From NCBI GenBank assembly GCA_018881555.1, contig JACAXG010000018.1, positions 6,819,634 to 6,883,633 of the forward strand: a stretch of 64,000 nt of DNA, read 5' to 3'. The notes under the pieces were generated by a model. It did no database searches. It saw only the letters and a list, made by a program, of their open reading frames with translations, and was not told where the DNA came from. Origin of the DNA: Amblyornis subalaris. Lineage: Eukaryota > Chordata > Aves > Passeriformes > Ptilonorhynchidae. Both the position numbers and the translations under genes were made by a program. How positions within the stretch are numbered: the first letter of the stretch is position 1; the number at the start of each line of letters is the position of its first letter. This document shows, one piece after another, positions 52,152 to 64,000 of this stretch.

Positions 52152-52626
52152 CTGGGTACAAAAAGCAATGGCTTGTACACCAGACACTTATTCACAGCAT
52201 TGAGTGACAGCTGTTTATGCTGCAGAAGCTGGCAGAGCGGAAGGGACAGTGCTATTCTGGCACCTGAGTAATAACTCCTTTTTCTGGACTCTGGCATTTG
52301 ACATTGAGACACTGTGCACAGCAATGAAGTCATGATGCCATTACGGTACGTGAAACTGCACTGCAATATTACTAGGGTAATTTTCTAAGAAAATAACTTA
52401 CAATGCATCATTTATACCCAGTTGAGCATATTAGCACTACAATATGAAAAAAACTAAAATTAACACCTGAACACATTAGCAGGGAGGTATGGAGTGCAGA
52501 ATATTGCAAAATAATTTCCACTATATTCATTCTAGAACAGCTCTGGAAATTTAACTTGAATAGGATATTAGCCACAATAATAATCCAATAAGAAACCACA
52601 TATTTTGGTTAAATTATGTAAGGTAT

Positions 52627-53488
52627 CGAGTGCACCTTCAGCAAGTTTGCAGCTGACACAAAGATGAGCAGTGCAGTTGATGCAACAGAAGGACAGGATG
52701 CCATTCAAGGGGATCTAGACAAGCTTGAGAAGCAGGACCATGGGAGCCTCCTGAAGTTCAACAAGTCCAAGTGCAATGTGCTGTACCTGGGTCAGGGCAA
52801 TCCCAGTCTGGGAGAAGAACCCATTAAGAGCAACCCTGCGGAGGAGGAATTGGGGGTTCTTGTGGATGAAAAGCTGGACATGAGTCAAGAGTATGCGCTC
52901 ACAGCCCAGAAAACCAACCATATTCTTGGCTGCATCCAAAGCAGTGTGGCCAGCAGGTCAAGGGAGGTGACTCTCTGCCTTTACTCCACCCTCATGAGAC
53001 CCCACCTGGAGTGCTGCACCCAGTTCTAGGGTCCTCAGCACAAGAAAGACCTGGACCTATTGAAACAGGTCCAGAGGAGGCCACAGAGATGATCAGAGGG
53101 CTAGGAAAACTCTCCTGGGAAAATAGGCTGAGAGTTGGGATTGTTCAGCCTGGAGAAGAGAAGGTTTTGGGGATACCTCATTGTGACATTTCAGTACTTA
53201 AAGGGAGCATATAAAAAAGTGGGAGAGCAAATAGTGATATAGGACAAGGGGGAATGGTTCTAAACTGAAAGAGGAGAAATTAGGATGAGATGTTAGTAAG
53301 AAATTCTGTGAGAGTGGAGAGGCATTGGAATAGGTTTCTCCGAGAAGTTGTGGATGCCCCATCCCTGGACATGTTCAAGGCCAGGTTGGATAAGGCCCCA
53401 AGCAACCTGATCTACTGGGTGGCATTGCTGCAGGGGGGTTAAAACTGGGTGTTCTTTAAGGGCCCAAACCATTCTGATTATATGACAA
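52627..53488 (+). mobile_element. CR1 LINE 3' fragment, about 860 bp (longest here)
   Basis: Starts within the reverse-transcriptase ORF2 (GCACCTTCAGCAAGTTTGCA, GCTGACACAAAGATG) and runs through the 3' UTR. It ends in CCAAACCATTCTGATTATAT, a decayed form of the usual ATTCTATGATT terminus. 5'-truncated, plus strand. It carries an in-frame stop at 53027-53029 and at least two frameshifts downstream. It is more diverged from the family pattern than the 40.4-kb copy. Confidence 0.97.
52664..53214 (+). pseudogene. CR1 ORF2 relic (reverse transcriptase, 3' part)
   Basis: In the 121-codon open frame to 53029, the order of blocks follows CR1 ORF2 after the reverse-transcriptase active site: [39 protein letters not shown], then [20 protein letters not shown] and HLECC. 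A TAG replaces the expected Trp codon after CCTQF. About 55 bp farther on, a lost base shifts the frame ([18 protein letters not shown] continues in another frame). A second indel follows. No intact catalytic motif is present. Confidence 0.9.
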
Positions 53489-56400
53489 TTTATAAAAAAA
53501 AAGGTTGTTTTTTTGCAAATACTTACAAATACAAAGCTCTAGTCTGACTCTTCCTTACAGTTCTTTTTTTTTTCCCTGGGTGGAATTCTGTACTCTGTAC
53601 CTGTCTGCCTGTCTCTCTATCTATCATCCTTCTAACATGGTGAAGCAAAACCAAGAGAGATAAAAAGGAAAGATTGATTAATGAAGTTTAAGATGGAACT
53701 AAGAGGGCAAGCAGAGCAATCTCCCTAGACAGCATCTGTTTTGAATATCTGCTTACTGTCTGAGTTCCAGAACTGCCAATACCCTGTAATAAAATGTTAT
53801 GAATCAAACCCTAAAAAGAGAGATTCAGAAAAGTTTCCATATGCCTTTGTATTCTTTAATCCTTAGGAATTCACAGCTTGGTTTTAGAGAAGTTTTAGCA
53901 ATTTAAAACAACAAAATAATATATTTATACACAATCCTATATCTACCACAATTCAGTGGTAGACTAATAGACTGAATAACTATACTAATAACTATAGTCT
54001 AAAGTTGATAGCATATTCTTTTGTTTTCCCTAGTAAAAGCCAGATAGCAGAAGTTGCTAACCTTAGTCTACCAAAGTGTCCAGTTCATAAAAATCTAAAT
54101 TAAAATCCCACACAAAGGCCAAAAGGACTTGAAAGCAACTTTAGGTGATGCTCATTTTTTAGGCTGCTCATTTTTTCTGCCCATCCTGTTCTCCTTCAGC
54201 ACTTGTTTCCTATTTTCCGTGTTGTGACAGGCAGCAGTTAAAGAACATTTAAGAGATAATGAGAGCACTGAGTGGTTTGAATACTAAACCATAAGAAAGT
54301 TCATAGAAATCAATAAAATTTGACAGCTTCTCTCTTGTGCTGCATTTCCCAGGGATGGGGTAGAGAGAGAGAAAATTATGCATAGGTCATATAGTCACCA
54401 GAAAGACAGGGCAATTTTCTAAGTTGCACTTAAATGACAGCCCTTGGAAACCAGCAAAGCTTTCTCAATCTCTGTCAGCTGCTCCTGTGAATTCTTTAAA
54501 TAAGTGTGGCTCTTTAATGCCCAGTTACTCAAAACACACAATTTCTTAGGCACAATGCAGGTACTTCACGAGTGGCTGACTGTTCTTTCAAAATTCTTTT
54601 TTGTATTACCTGTTCCTGAGGAATCCAGTTTTCAGAAAGCTGTTTAAATCCTACACTTAGCTTCCAAACCAACCCATAAATGTTTAACAATATCTTGAGC
54701 AAACACTAAATAAAATTAATTGAAATCCCAAAAGACATAAACAGAGCAAATATTCCACGATAATGTGTGAAATCCTGAATAAGCAGGAAACTTTTTGAAA
54801 AACCTAAAACTTGGCCAAAGGCTAAACAAACTAAGTCCACTATTTAGTTGTTAACACAGAACTCTAACATTTTCAAGAGTTGTACTTCAGCTACAGCCCG
54901 TCCAAGTCTCAAATATTTCTACAATATGAAGTCAGTTGCCACATGCAAAAATTAAGCATAACCTTCAAACTTTAAAATGTTGCAGTCAAGTCAAGTAATG
55001 GCTAAAATATATTTTTTCAAATCCGTTTTATAAGTGAACAAAAAGCTACTTCTCTATGTGCAGCTAGTGATAGAAACCATGAAAGCTGGCTTTAACCAGG
55101 GCCACCTAATGGGACTCCAGAAAATCTACTATTCTGAGTAGCCAAAAATTAAGCTGGATGTCATCAGACCTAATATTTCCAAAGACTAAAATGTTAAAGT
55201 TTGCAAATGCATATTTTAATGCTAATTACACTGTTTAAATAGCATTAATGAGCATTTTGTATACTAGTTTTTTTTAAATAATTTCACCTTATATAGGCTT
55301 ATATTTTGCCTTTAGATGAGTCTGTATCATAGAAGCCTTGAAGTTTTCACATTATGTACCTGCTAAACACTTTTGAAATAGCCATGGATGCATTTCAGAT
55401 GGCTACCTGATTTTGTTAGGTGAGTAACGTGAGAATCATTTGCTTATATTTCCTCCTAGCATTGCCACAGAACGGGCAGTCCATAATTAAATCACCTAGG
55501 CTTTGTGGTGTGTCAGTATTAGTGTTCCTCTCTGGAAACAGCATGCGGTTAAGTGTGTCATCCTGCAGGCAGAGCAAAACGTAGCAAGCAAAGGACTAAA
55601 CTACGAGAAAGTGCTAGTCCTGCATCTACACTTCGTAGTATATATTTTCTTTTTTTTTTAATAATTATTTTTAGATATATGCCTCTTTCCTTCATGTATT
55701 CCCATAAAACTTTTAAGAACTCAGAGGAATGCTGCTGGTGGAAATCTGTGAGATGCATTGCGCTCATTTAGGGACTATCCACAAATGAACAAACATTCAT
55801 TGCTCACTTTGCAGACAGGCTGAAGTTGGGCATTGGGAGTAATCTAACTTTTTAAATGGATTTCAAGGGATCTAAAATCATGTGTCAGCTAAGGGTTTGC
55901 TCAATGTCAGTGAAAAAACAGCTAGTATATTTGCATCGATAACAAAATGCATGTTCTCTTAACAGTCTTTATAATCAAGGAATTAAGATGATTTTCAAGG
56001 TTCATGCAATAAAATGTCATTATGAATAACAGTTATAAGCCGGCCTAGTTTTTTTGAGAGTGGCAATAAAGACTTTCTTTTTCATATTGCATTTTATGTT
56101 TTATTTTTTGGTTGCAGGGGAGCCTGAAAAGTCAAGAATCACATTAAAAAAATACATTAAAAAATCCTCATGTGTCCTCTCCTGATCATCATTTGAAAAC
56201 ATAAGGGTGTCCTGCAGATCTTATCTCTTAAAGCGCTGAAGTCTTATGATGAAAATAAGTTAATATGTTCAAATTTTTATTCATAGAAAAATATAGAAAA
56301 GTCATAACAAAAGGAAGAAAGCTAGGATGCAAAGAGGCTCGAAGATGCAGCCTCAGCTTGGGGCTGCGTTCTCCAGGCAAAACAGGCCTGCAGATGTTGT

Positions 56401-59400
56401 CAGCTGCAAGCAAGGTGCTTGGGGCTGTATTAAAAGGATTTTAAAGCCAGGTATTTGAAGTCATGTCCTTTCTAGCAATTTATAGTCACATCCATATTTA
56501 TTTAATTGCTCGATAAAATGATCAGAATTAACACTTTCATACAGCAGCCAAAGTCAGTCATGTATTCTGTGCTTCCCCCCTGTTGTTTTCAAGCAAATAA
56601 ATCCGGAGGAAGCAAAACACCAAGCAGGGCAAGGAGTGTCAAGAGCTTACAGGGTATATGCTAATTCCTGCACTTTGCTGCCAACACAGCAGAAAGTGCT
56701 AATTTAGGCCAATGTCAGCAGAAATGTAAAATAAACAGTTTGAGAGCCCGTAGTTGCCAGCTACTCTACCCAACAGGTTTTTAAGGACTTGGTGAATATG
56801 GACATCCATCTGTGGAGACACTGGTAAGATCACAACTCTTAACTCTGCAGCTCAAGCCATGGAAAGCTAGATGCTATGATGATATTTTGGGGCTGTTATC
56901 TCCAGCAAGAGCAGATCTCCAAACATACCCAGATAGGCAACACAGAGGGGACCAAGGACCTGCAGGTTATTCAAGTGTATAGCTTGAGATCCTCAACTGG
57001 AACCCCTTTCCTGGACCTGGAAAAATTAATAAGTAAACAAAAGGTCACGGGCAAGAGAGAGTAAGCACATCTATGATAAAAATATTAAGAATTATATAAA
57101 TTAGAGGTACTTGATCAAAGATTTCCATGTAAAGTTTCAAAAGAGAAATCAGGGCAAATAAAGAGGAATACTTCTCCTTGTGTAGCCTTTCATCAGTTAT
57201 CTGCAGCTTAAGGGTAAAGAGAGCTTTAGTAAATCACTGTTTTCAATAGCACTTAATGCATTTCTCTTACTTGAACTTGACTAATGGCTTTTGAAGCTGT
57301 CAATAAAATTGTTAGCGGACGTGAACTCTTGTATTTAATTAAGCATTGTGTGAAAAGCTATTTATGTCTGGCGCTTAATACTTTCACTACTTATTCCCTG
57401 ACTTGTCCATGCTCAGGAAGACTTAGTCAACCTTCCCTATTTGCTTTACTTGCTCCATTTATATGTCAATGTCCATTAAGTATCTTGACATTTGTTTGCC
57501 TGTGTTCTAAACTTTTTAATTTCTCCTTGCATAAAAGTAGTCCCATTCAAAAGAAAGAAAAAACAAAACCAAAAAACACAATATGCCCTTTCTGAAACAA
57601 GTGGACACAGAATTTATGAAGAGCAACAGTGATATTTTTTTATATGTTTTCTTTCCATCAAGGTTCCCAAGGGTATACATGCAACCAGAACTAAGAGTTC
57701 TGTAGCTTTCAGTAAGTCTAATTCTGAATACATATATTATCCATTTGCATAATCTACATTTATTAATAGTAATTTTATTTTTTTTAATTTCTGATTATTA
57801 AGACTTGCAATCTTCTGCCAGTATGTCCACTGAGTTTTAGATTTAAATATGGTGATTAACTTGGGGAACGTCTACAAAATTGTTATTTTATGATTAACCT
57901 TTTCTCCCAGCTAATTTATTAATATGAAGAAAAAGAAATTAATAATGAGCAAAAGAAAGATCTTCCTATTAATTCTTATCCCTTTTTTCCTTTTACATAG
58001 TCTCTTGCCAGTCTAGAAACCTTTCCTGTTATCCCATTAGAAATATATGGTGAGAAAATTTATCTAAAATTTTTCCAAGTGTTTGTTATACTTTCATCAA
58101 TTCTNGCAAGTTTACCTGAAAGCCTACCCTAAATTCTACCCTAATTAATGCCCTGGAGTGCAATTTCTCTCTATAAAACTGAAATTTATTCTTTCCTTCT
58201 GCAACACTTTTTTATTCCTCTAATCACATTTTTGTTCTATACATCAGGTTTATTAGTGTGTGGTTTCTGAAATTTTTTAAAGACCATTTTTACCTTCTCT
58301 CATTTCTTTGGCACGGGAGCCTGTTTCAGCAAGAAGTTATGCACCATACCAAGCAGTTTGGAAACTTCACAACTTAGCAGTTTGGCATGTTTGGCAACTT
58401 CACCTCATTGACTCCAGCAATTTGTTGCTTTTCATTTTATGAACTTATTTTGCTTTTACAGAGGCATGCATTGGAAGAATTAACAATTTGTAGGATCAAG
58501 GAGCTGTTCTGTAACAGGCAAGAATACCAATGCCTATATGGAAAATAGACCTAAAATATCACTTCTCTGCCTCCTTTGGACAATAATTGCAATTCACATT
58601 TCTTCCACACAAGCAAAATCTCTAGCCATAAAATTATCAGGCTGGTTTGAGGAGTCATTCATTCTCTCTCATTCAATTAATTCCACTTTTCACAGTAAAT
58701 ATTAGATTGGGGCTGAGCACAACAGAGATCAGAGTGGACGGAGTATTGGTCTCCAGTATAATGATCTCTGATATCTCATGTACAAAAGATGCTGATGCTT
58801 TCTTTAGAAATACTGATTAAAAACACCCTAAATTTTTACTACTTTATGTATTTTAATATTTTAAATGCAAGATAAGAAGTTTTACGCTATCGATTCAACG
58901 TTCTCTATTTAACATTGTTTGTTTCCCCTTTTTTTCTCAGATAATAAGGTAAAAAAATTACCCTGCTTTTGTGTGCAGTCATGTTACAAACTCTACAACA
59001 AAAATAAGAATAAAATTAATATAGCTCAACTCCACAACTTTTCCACATTTCAGTTACTATTAGGCTGCAGTCTTTTGCAAGCTTTTCTTTTGCTCCAACA
59101 CACCTATGAACTTCTTGTGCATCTCTTATACCTTACCTACAACCTCAGTTTTCACATAATTTTTTAACCTTACTGCGCAGTTTTACATGAGGAAGAGGTA
59201 CGACTCTGGGATAAAATGAAAGAGGAGCTACATCCCTTTTTCTAAGACCATTATGATGCCTGTCAGTGACTATGAGGAACAGCATTATGCATGGAACATT
59301 AACACATTAAGGCATTAATGACTCCTTTGAAACTATTCCTATCTGACTTTCGATTTCTACTGAAGAAGCCCATCATGCATATTAAGAAGATTACCCAAAT

Positions 59401-62400
59401 CGTTGTATCTATAGAGGTATCATTACTCAGACTCTTGACTACATGAGTATATCATTTAAGAAACCTCCCAAAGCAATAGTTCTGTAGCAAACTATGACTC
59501 TTCTGGAAGGCAAATGTAGCAATGGGCAAAACCTCAGTCTACAAAGTCTCACAGGACATATTAATGCTCAAAATCTCCTTAAAGTGAAACGAAAGATAAT
59601 GATACAGAGATTGAAGGGGTTGAGACTTAATGTTACTGCTCTCATGGGTTGAGCAAGTACTGAAGACTGGAGCTACGATTGCCTGGAGCTACTCTTGCCA
59701 CATACCTATTCCTCCCTTGCCCCCATCTAATCTCAGTCATCCAACTCCTAAATCAGTCCTGTCAGTGTGTCAAACATGCAGCTTACCCCAGACCTTTCAA
59801 AATTCTCCCCAGATACAGAAAAAGAAGCCAGTTTTTCAGGAAGTGAGCACCCCAAGGCCATTCAACACGAAAGCCAAGGATAAAGAGGAGGAAGTTTTGC
59901 GAACTTCTTTGGTGCCTGTGAATGTGACTCTGAAGTACAACACACTTGGAAGGATAAAAAACTTCAGGATGATTTGAGGAGACAGGAAAGGACAGTACTT
60001 CAACTGAAATGGGCTATACCCTACCACCAAGGCATTTTGAGTCCTCCTTGGATTGACTGCGAAAGTCAAGGCTACAGAATTGTTTATCAAAGTATACAAG
60101 AAATAAACTAACAGTAGGACAGTTTCTGCACATGCCTTATAAGTCTCTAGTCAGTGGATATACTGAAAGAGATGTGAGTCTGAACCCTTCGCTTGAGTAC
60201 ACACTTGGGAAAATTGTAATAAAAATATGCAGAAGGATATTTTTCCCTCCTCACTGCCAAATGATGGGTTTCTCCATTCTGGAAAAATGATGGCTGCTTA
60301 AGTAAACACACAACACCGCTTAGCACCAGGTACCCACAGGAGCACAGGATACTAGAGCTCATATTTGGATGCCTTCTCTAAAGCTGTCATTTGCTGTTTG
60401 GATTGTGCTGTGCCATAAAACAGCTCTATGCTTAACAACTGATTTTCGGTGTCTTAAAAGGTACTAGAATGAGGCTTTGTTCTGGAATGGGAGGAGAACA
60501 ACAGAGGATGTGAACCTTGGCAGTGGTTGGAGCTTTGCAGTAGAAAAATAAGCAAAAACATAAGAGCTCACAAAACAGAATAACAGTTAACTGCCAAACC
60601 ATCCCACAACAATTGGATAAATACTACTTAAAGCCAAGCAGCTGATGAGGCATATAATCTCTGGTCTTGAGGCTATTATTCAGAAATATCTGCTGCTGTG
60701 CATAGTCTAGTGTACATGGATTTAAGCAAAAGGAAGGCTTATTCGGTTAGTACCTGGCTACTCCAGCAAAACAGTGGAAAATATCATGAAAATAATAAAA
60801 CTCTCTATAAAATGCTATATCTGACTCTAAACAGTTCTTCATGCTGCTAAATTTCAAGAGGCTAGCAATGAAAAAAAACACCTGAAAACTGAGGTAAAAA
60901 ACCAAACCAAACCAAAAAAACCACAGGGAATAAAAATAAGAATAAATTCCATATTGAATACTGAAGTCAACTTTATCAGGAAAAAAAATCCAAATAAAAG
61001 TAAGTGTAATTTGGGGCTCAAGGGGCTATCACTCTCATGCAATCTTTCATCACTGCTTAAAAGTTAATATTAAAAGATACCTTCATATATTAAGTCATCA
61101 TTCTTTATAAGATTAATCTGTCTTCTGAATAAAGATTTTGATTTTCGACTTTTTTTTTAAGTCTACTCACAAAGGCTGGAAGGTTAATATAAAGTTTTCA
61201 TCATACATTGCCAGAACCTCATTTTGCTTATCAGAAAATGAACAGTAGGCTTTTAATCAATGCAATTTATTTAATACTACTGGACACACATAAACACAGT
61301 CTGTTCCTGCAGACTACCATAGTTCGTGTTTACCAGAGCTTTGGTTGGTTTAAATACACGAGAGTTATATATCAGAACTACATACCTGTAAGGACACGTG
61401 CTGTTAAGTTCCAAGTGTTCACGTTCTTAGTTACATGTCCCAGCTCCAGATGGAGTTTAGTCAACAGAGCCTAAAAAGAGATGTCCATGTACATTCCTGG
61501 TTCAGATCTTTTCCCAACAACAGCTGGTCCTTCAAAGAAAAGTGTCACCCTAAACATTCATTGGTCCAAGACATCCCAATAATCTCTCCAGTAAAAGCAA
61601 CATCTAAGCTGTAAAACAGATCAGCTTTCTTTTCAGGAAAATGTGAGACCTAACAGAGATATATTAAAATAATTAGCTCCTTGAGGAACTAAAAAAGAAA
61701 CAAAACTCCAGAGCACTGAAAGCATCAAAAGCTCCAAGATAAGCCTTGTTCATGGTCATCAATGCAGAACATTTGGGACTGGGTAGAATACCGCTTTCTT
61801 TCTTTAGCCTGAAAGCCTCTGAAAAGGCTCGTTTCTCACTCTTATTGCTTCACCTTTTCAGGGAATATTCTACCCTTCTACAAGTCATACAAGTATCACA
61901 CTTCAGACCCTGATGGCCTCAGAAAACCGTGCCCCAAGCTGGAAATAGGTGGAGAAGGGGAATCGGTAGTAAGTTCAAATAAAATTGCAGGAATAATTTC
62001 TCATGGATAGGGTGTCAAGGTGCCAAGCATTTTTCAATAATAAGGCATTGTCTGGACAAAAAGAAGACCAGGTTTGAGCTCAACAGATAACAACACAAAA
62101 CATCTCAACTTGATACCAGCTAACGCTGTTCTTTGAATAAGACTGAAGATCTTGCTTGCTATAAAAAGCTATTAAAAAAAAAGGAACAAAGACGCAAACA
62201 AACAAAAGTTTTAATTGCTTTGCACTCACAATTTTAATTCAGTTTAAAAATCAAACACATCTCTCTTTAGAAAGAAAGTCAATAGACTGGGTTTTCCCCT
62301 CCCTCATAACAGCTCAGCAGCAATAGAAATTAAAAGTATTGGAGACAACATGATGCTTTCTAGGCAAAGGCTAGATTTATTCTAGCAGTGTCAAGGATTT

Positions 62401-63397
62401 CTGCAGCTTGGGGCTCACCTAACACATTTTGGGTAGACAGACTACACAGCCAACATTTTTGTCAAAACTCATATAATCACTAAGAGGATCAAAAAATGAG
62501 AGCAGTAGACCTGACAATTACTCTCATAGACACAATTTCACTCAAGACATCAGATGGAATTATAGCAACTTCAACAGTAGAGTTTGCTAAGGGGTGCCAC
62601 CTAAAGCACTTTCTTTTATTCTATGCTGACCTAAATTTGTGCTCTGTTTCCAGAACAAAGAACATTACTTGGTCACTTGTTTTGGGAAAGTATGTTCCTG
62701 TAAGCAAAGCTGTTAATTAATAAAATATTTCTGAGAATTAGAACCTCCGTCATGGAATACTGTTTTAGTCATTCACTCTTATCTATTAACCTATAGTCTT
62801 TCACTGAANACTTGCAGTCTAATAGAAATAGTTCTCTCCCTCTTAGGACTCATAACATTCAGGAGCCAGACCTCCCTGACTCTCCCGTTTGATTGCTCAT
62901 AAGTAGGTTCCAACTTTGACAAAGAACTTGAGGTACTGCCAGTACAATTTATAGCTGTATTAGTAATCATCATGTGTGGCCTGTTTACATTCTCACAGCT
63001 TGCCATTTGTAAAGGACAAATTAGTTCATTTCAATGGGATGGAGAGAGGCCCTTCTGCTACACAGATCCTTCTAGCATTGGGTCACTTTTCACTAATCAT
63101 CAGTGCCACCAAGCAGGCTGAGCACAGGAGATATCAGTAAAGCTGCCCCACTTGGCTCTATTGGAAGTTACTGAAGCAGGTTTACAAGCATACAACGGGC
63201 CCTTCAGAGGCATCACAGAGGAGGAGAAAGAGATTAGGAGACTAAAAAGTTCTGGTAAACATGGGAGAACACAGCTGATAGCTATACTTCTGTTATTTTG
63301 GTTAAAGAAACACAGAAAAATAGAAAAAGGATTCATTTAGGATGACCAAAGGAGAACAAAGGAATTCAAGTGTGTAGTCAGCACATGACTGTTAATA
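53489..63397. other. AT-rich non-coding DNA; 55-57 kb may be conserved
   Basis: No gene or CR1 recognised. The 55.19-55.26 kb and 56.55-56.76 kb parts have moderate complexity, homeodomain- and octamer-like words and no low-complexity runs, the look of conserved non-coding DNA. The frame at 59630-59977 (115 codons, plus) has no recognisable domain. Ambiguous bases lie at 58105 and 62809. Confidence 0.5.
55216..55248. promoter_or_regulatory. 9-bp-arm palindrome with homeodomain core (candidate enhancer site)
   Basis: TTAATGCTA and TAGCATTAA form perfect inverted arms around a 15-bp spacer, with TAATTA beginning at the end of the left arm. A TTTGCAAATGCATAT octamer-like stretch sits just upstream at about 55200. 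A regulatory role is inference. Confidence 0.35.
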
Positions 63398-63715
63398 GAA
63401 TCATAGAATGGTTTGGGCTGGAAGGGACAGTAAAGATCATCTAGTTTCAACTCCTGTGTCATGGGTAGGAACATATTGCGCTAGACCAGGTTGCTCAGGG
63501 CCCTATCCAACCTGGCCTTGAACACTTCCAAGGATGGGGCGTCCACAGCTTCTCTGGGCAACCTGTTCCAGTGCCTCATCACTGTCACACTAAATAATTT
63601 ATTCCTAATTTTATTCCAAATTATATAACCTAAATTTCTACTCTTTCAGCTTAAACCAATTACTTCTTATCCTATCACTGCAGTGATCATCACTTCCTGA
63701 TGAAAGTTCCTGATA
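63398..63715 (-). mobile_element. CR1 LINE 3' fragment, about 320 bp
   Basis: The plus strand begins with the antisense CR1 terminus (TCATAGAATGGTTTGGGCTG, then GAAGGGACAGTAAAGATCAT). It continues with CCAACCTGGCCTTGAACACT, GTCCACAGCTTCTCTGGGCA and ACCTGTTCCAGTGCCTCA. The part beyond about 63590 is strongly diverged and the 5' limit is approximate. Minus strand, non-coding. Confidence 0.95.
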
Positions 63716-64000
63716 TTGAGGGAAGAAAACTAGGAGTAAGACTAACCTATGATATCAATAAGTCCAAACTGTAATGCAACATTATTGATACCTGGATCCA
63801 AATGATAGTCAAAACTCTTCCAGAAATTAAAAAAAAAAATTTAGCTCCTTTTTCCCACCCTTAGTATGATGCCAAGCCACCACTGGAGTCTCCAGCAGAC
63901 ACGAACATGTTTTCATTTGCTACCTGCTGATTGTGTGTATCAGTACACCAGCCCAGTTCAGTCAGGGGAGGAATGCAGTGTGATGTAACTGGTACCGTGA
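63716..64000. other. Non-coding DNA to window end
   Basis: Nothing recognised apart from an A run near 63830-63838. Confidence 0.5.

Larger units (their letters stand above)
45301..52626. other. AT-rich non-coding DNA
   Basis: No gene recognised. It includes the tandem hairpins at 51483-51537 and the exon-like stretch at 51902-52151. Open frames at 47890-48264 (124 codons) and 49592-49981 (129 codons) have no identifiable domain. An ambiguous base lies at 50945, near a poly-T run (50876-50888). Confidence 0.5.

Noticed and set aside
59630..59977. 115-codon plus-strand open frame
   Set aside because: No domain recognised. The opposite strand is also open, and no regulatory or splice support is visible.
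1..64000. CRISPR arrays, bacterial operons, rRNA or tRNA genes, mitochondrial insertions
   Set aside because: No regularly spaced repeats, no dense coding, no rRNA or tRNA signature and no stretch I recognise as mitochondrial.

Overview
This window looks like non-coding avian (bird) nuclear DNA. The strongest evidence is the interspersed repeats. Every transposon I can name is a CR1-type LINE, 5'-truncated, with the typical CR1 3' end (pyrimidine-rich TTCCAACCC followed by ATTCTATGATT-like repeats). I see no mammalian-type repeats. The background is AT-rich, CpG-poor and repeat-poor, broken by one sharp CpG island. Eight isolated N bases (3147, 10172, 11635, 21708, 42897, 50945, 58105, 62809) suggest a draft assembly with ambiguous calls.

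I find no protein-coding gene I can name. The long open frames are explained by GC-rich low-complexity DNA (25.3-26.1 kb), by CR1 reverse-transcriptase relics (40.6-41.0 and 52.6-53.2 kb), or by chance. The window is best read as an intergenic region, or the inside of a very large intron, with one possible promoter (the CpG island).

Layout. 1-12.7 kb: AT-rich DNA with a (CA)22 microsatellite and two short CR1 3' ends (4.1 and 8.2 kb, minus). 12.7-13.1 kb: a small element bounded by about 50-bp inverted repeats. 13.4-13.85 kb: a CR1 (minus). 18.25-21.84 kb: two inverted copies of a ~430-bp unrecognised repeat, 2.7 kb apart, with a 193-bp stretch of apparently perfect identity inside more divergent flanks. 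Next to the first arm lies an old amniote-type CR1 relic. 25.2-26.9 kb: a CpG island with a 26-unit pentanucleotide array and a G-quadruplex/GC-box cluster, bracketed by a ~78-bp direct repeat. 27-40 kb: AT-rich, with scattered splice-like and palindromic signals. 40.4-41.0 kb: a CR1 (plus). 45.2 kb: a weak CR1 3' end next to an 8-bp hairpin with a GAGA loop. 51.5 kb: a pair of tandem hairpins. 51.9-52.15 kb: an exon-like open stretch on the minus strand. 52.6-53.5 kb: the longest CR1 (plus). 55-57 kb: homeodomain-motif-rich DNA that may be a conserved non-coding element. 63.4-63.7 kb: a CR1 (minus).

Most informative targets: the inverted-repeat pair with its identity patch; the direct-repeat-flanked CpG island; and the MITE-like inverted-repeat element at 12.7 kb. 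No cross-species alignment or transcript data were available, so all regulatory and splicing suggestions are inference.
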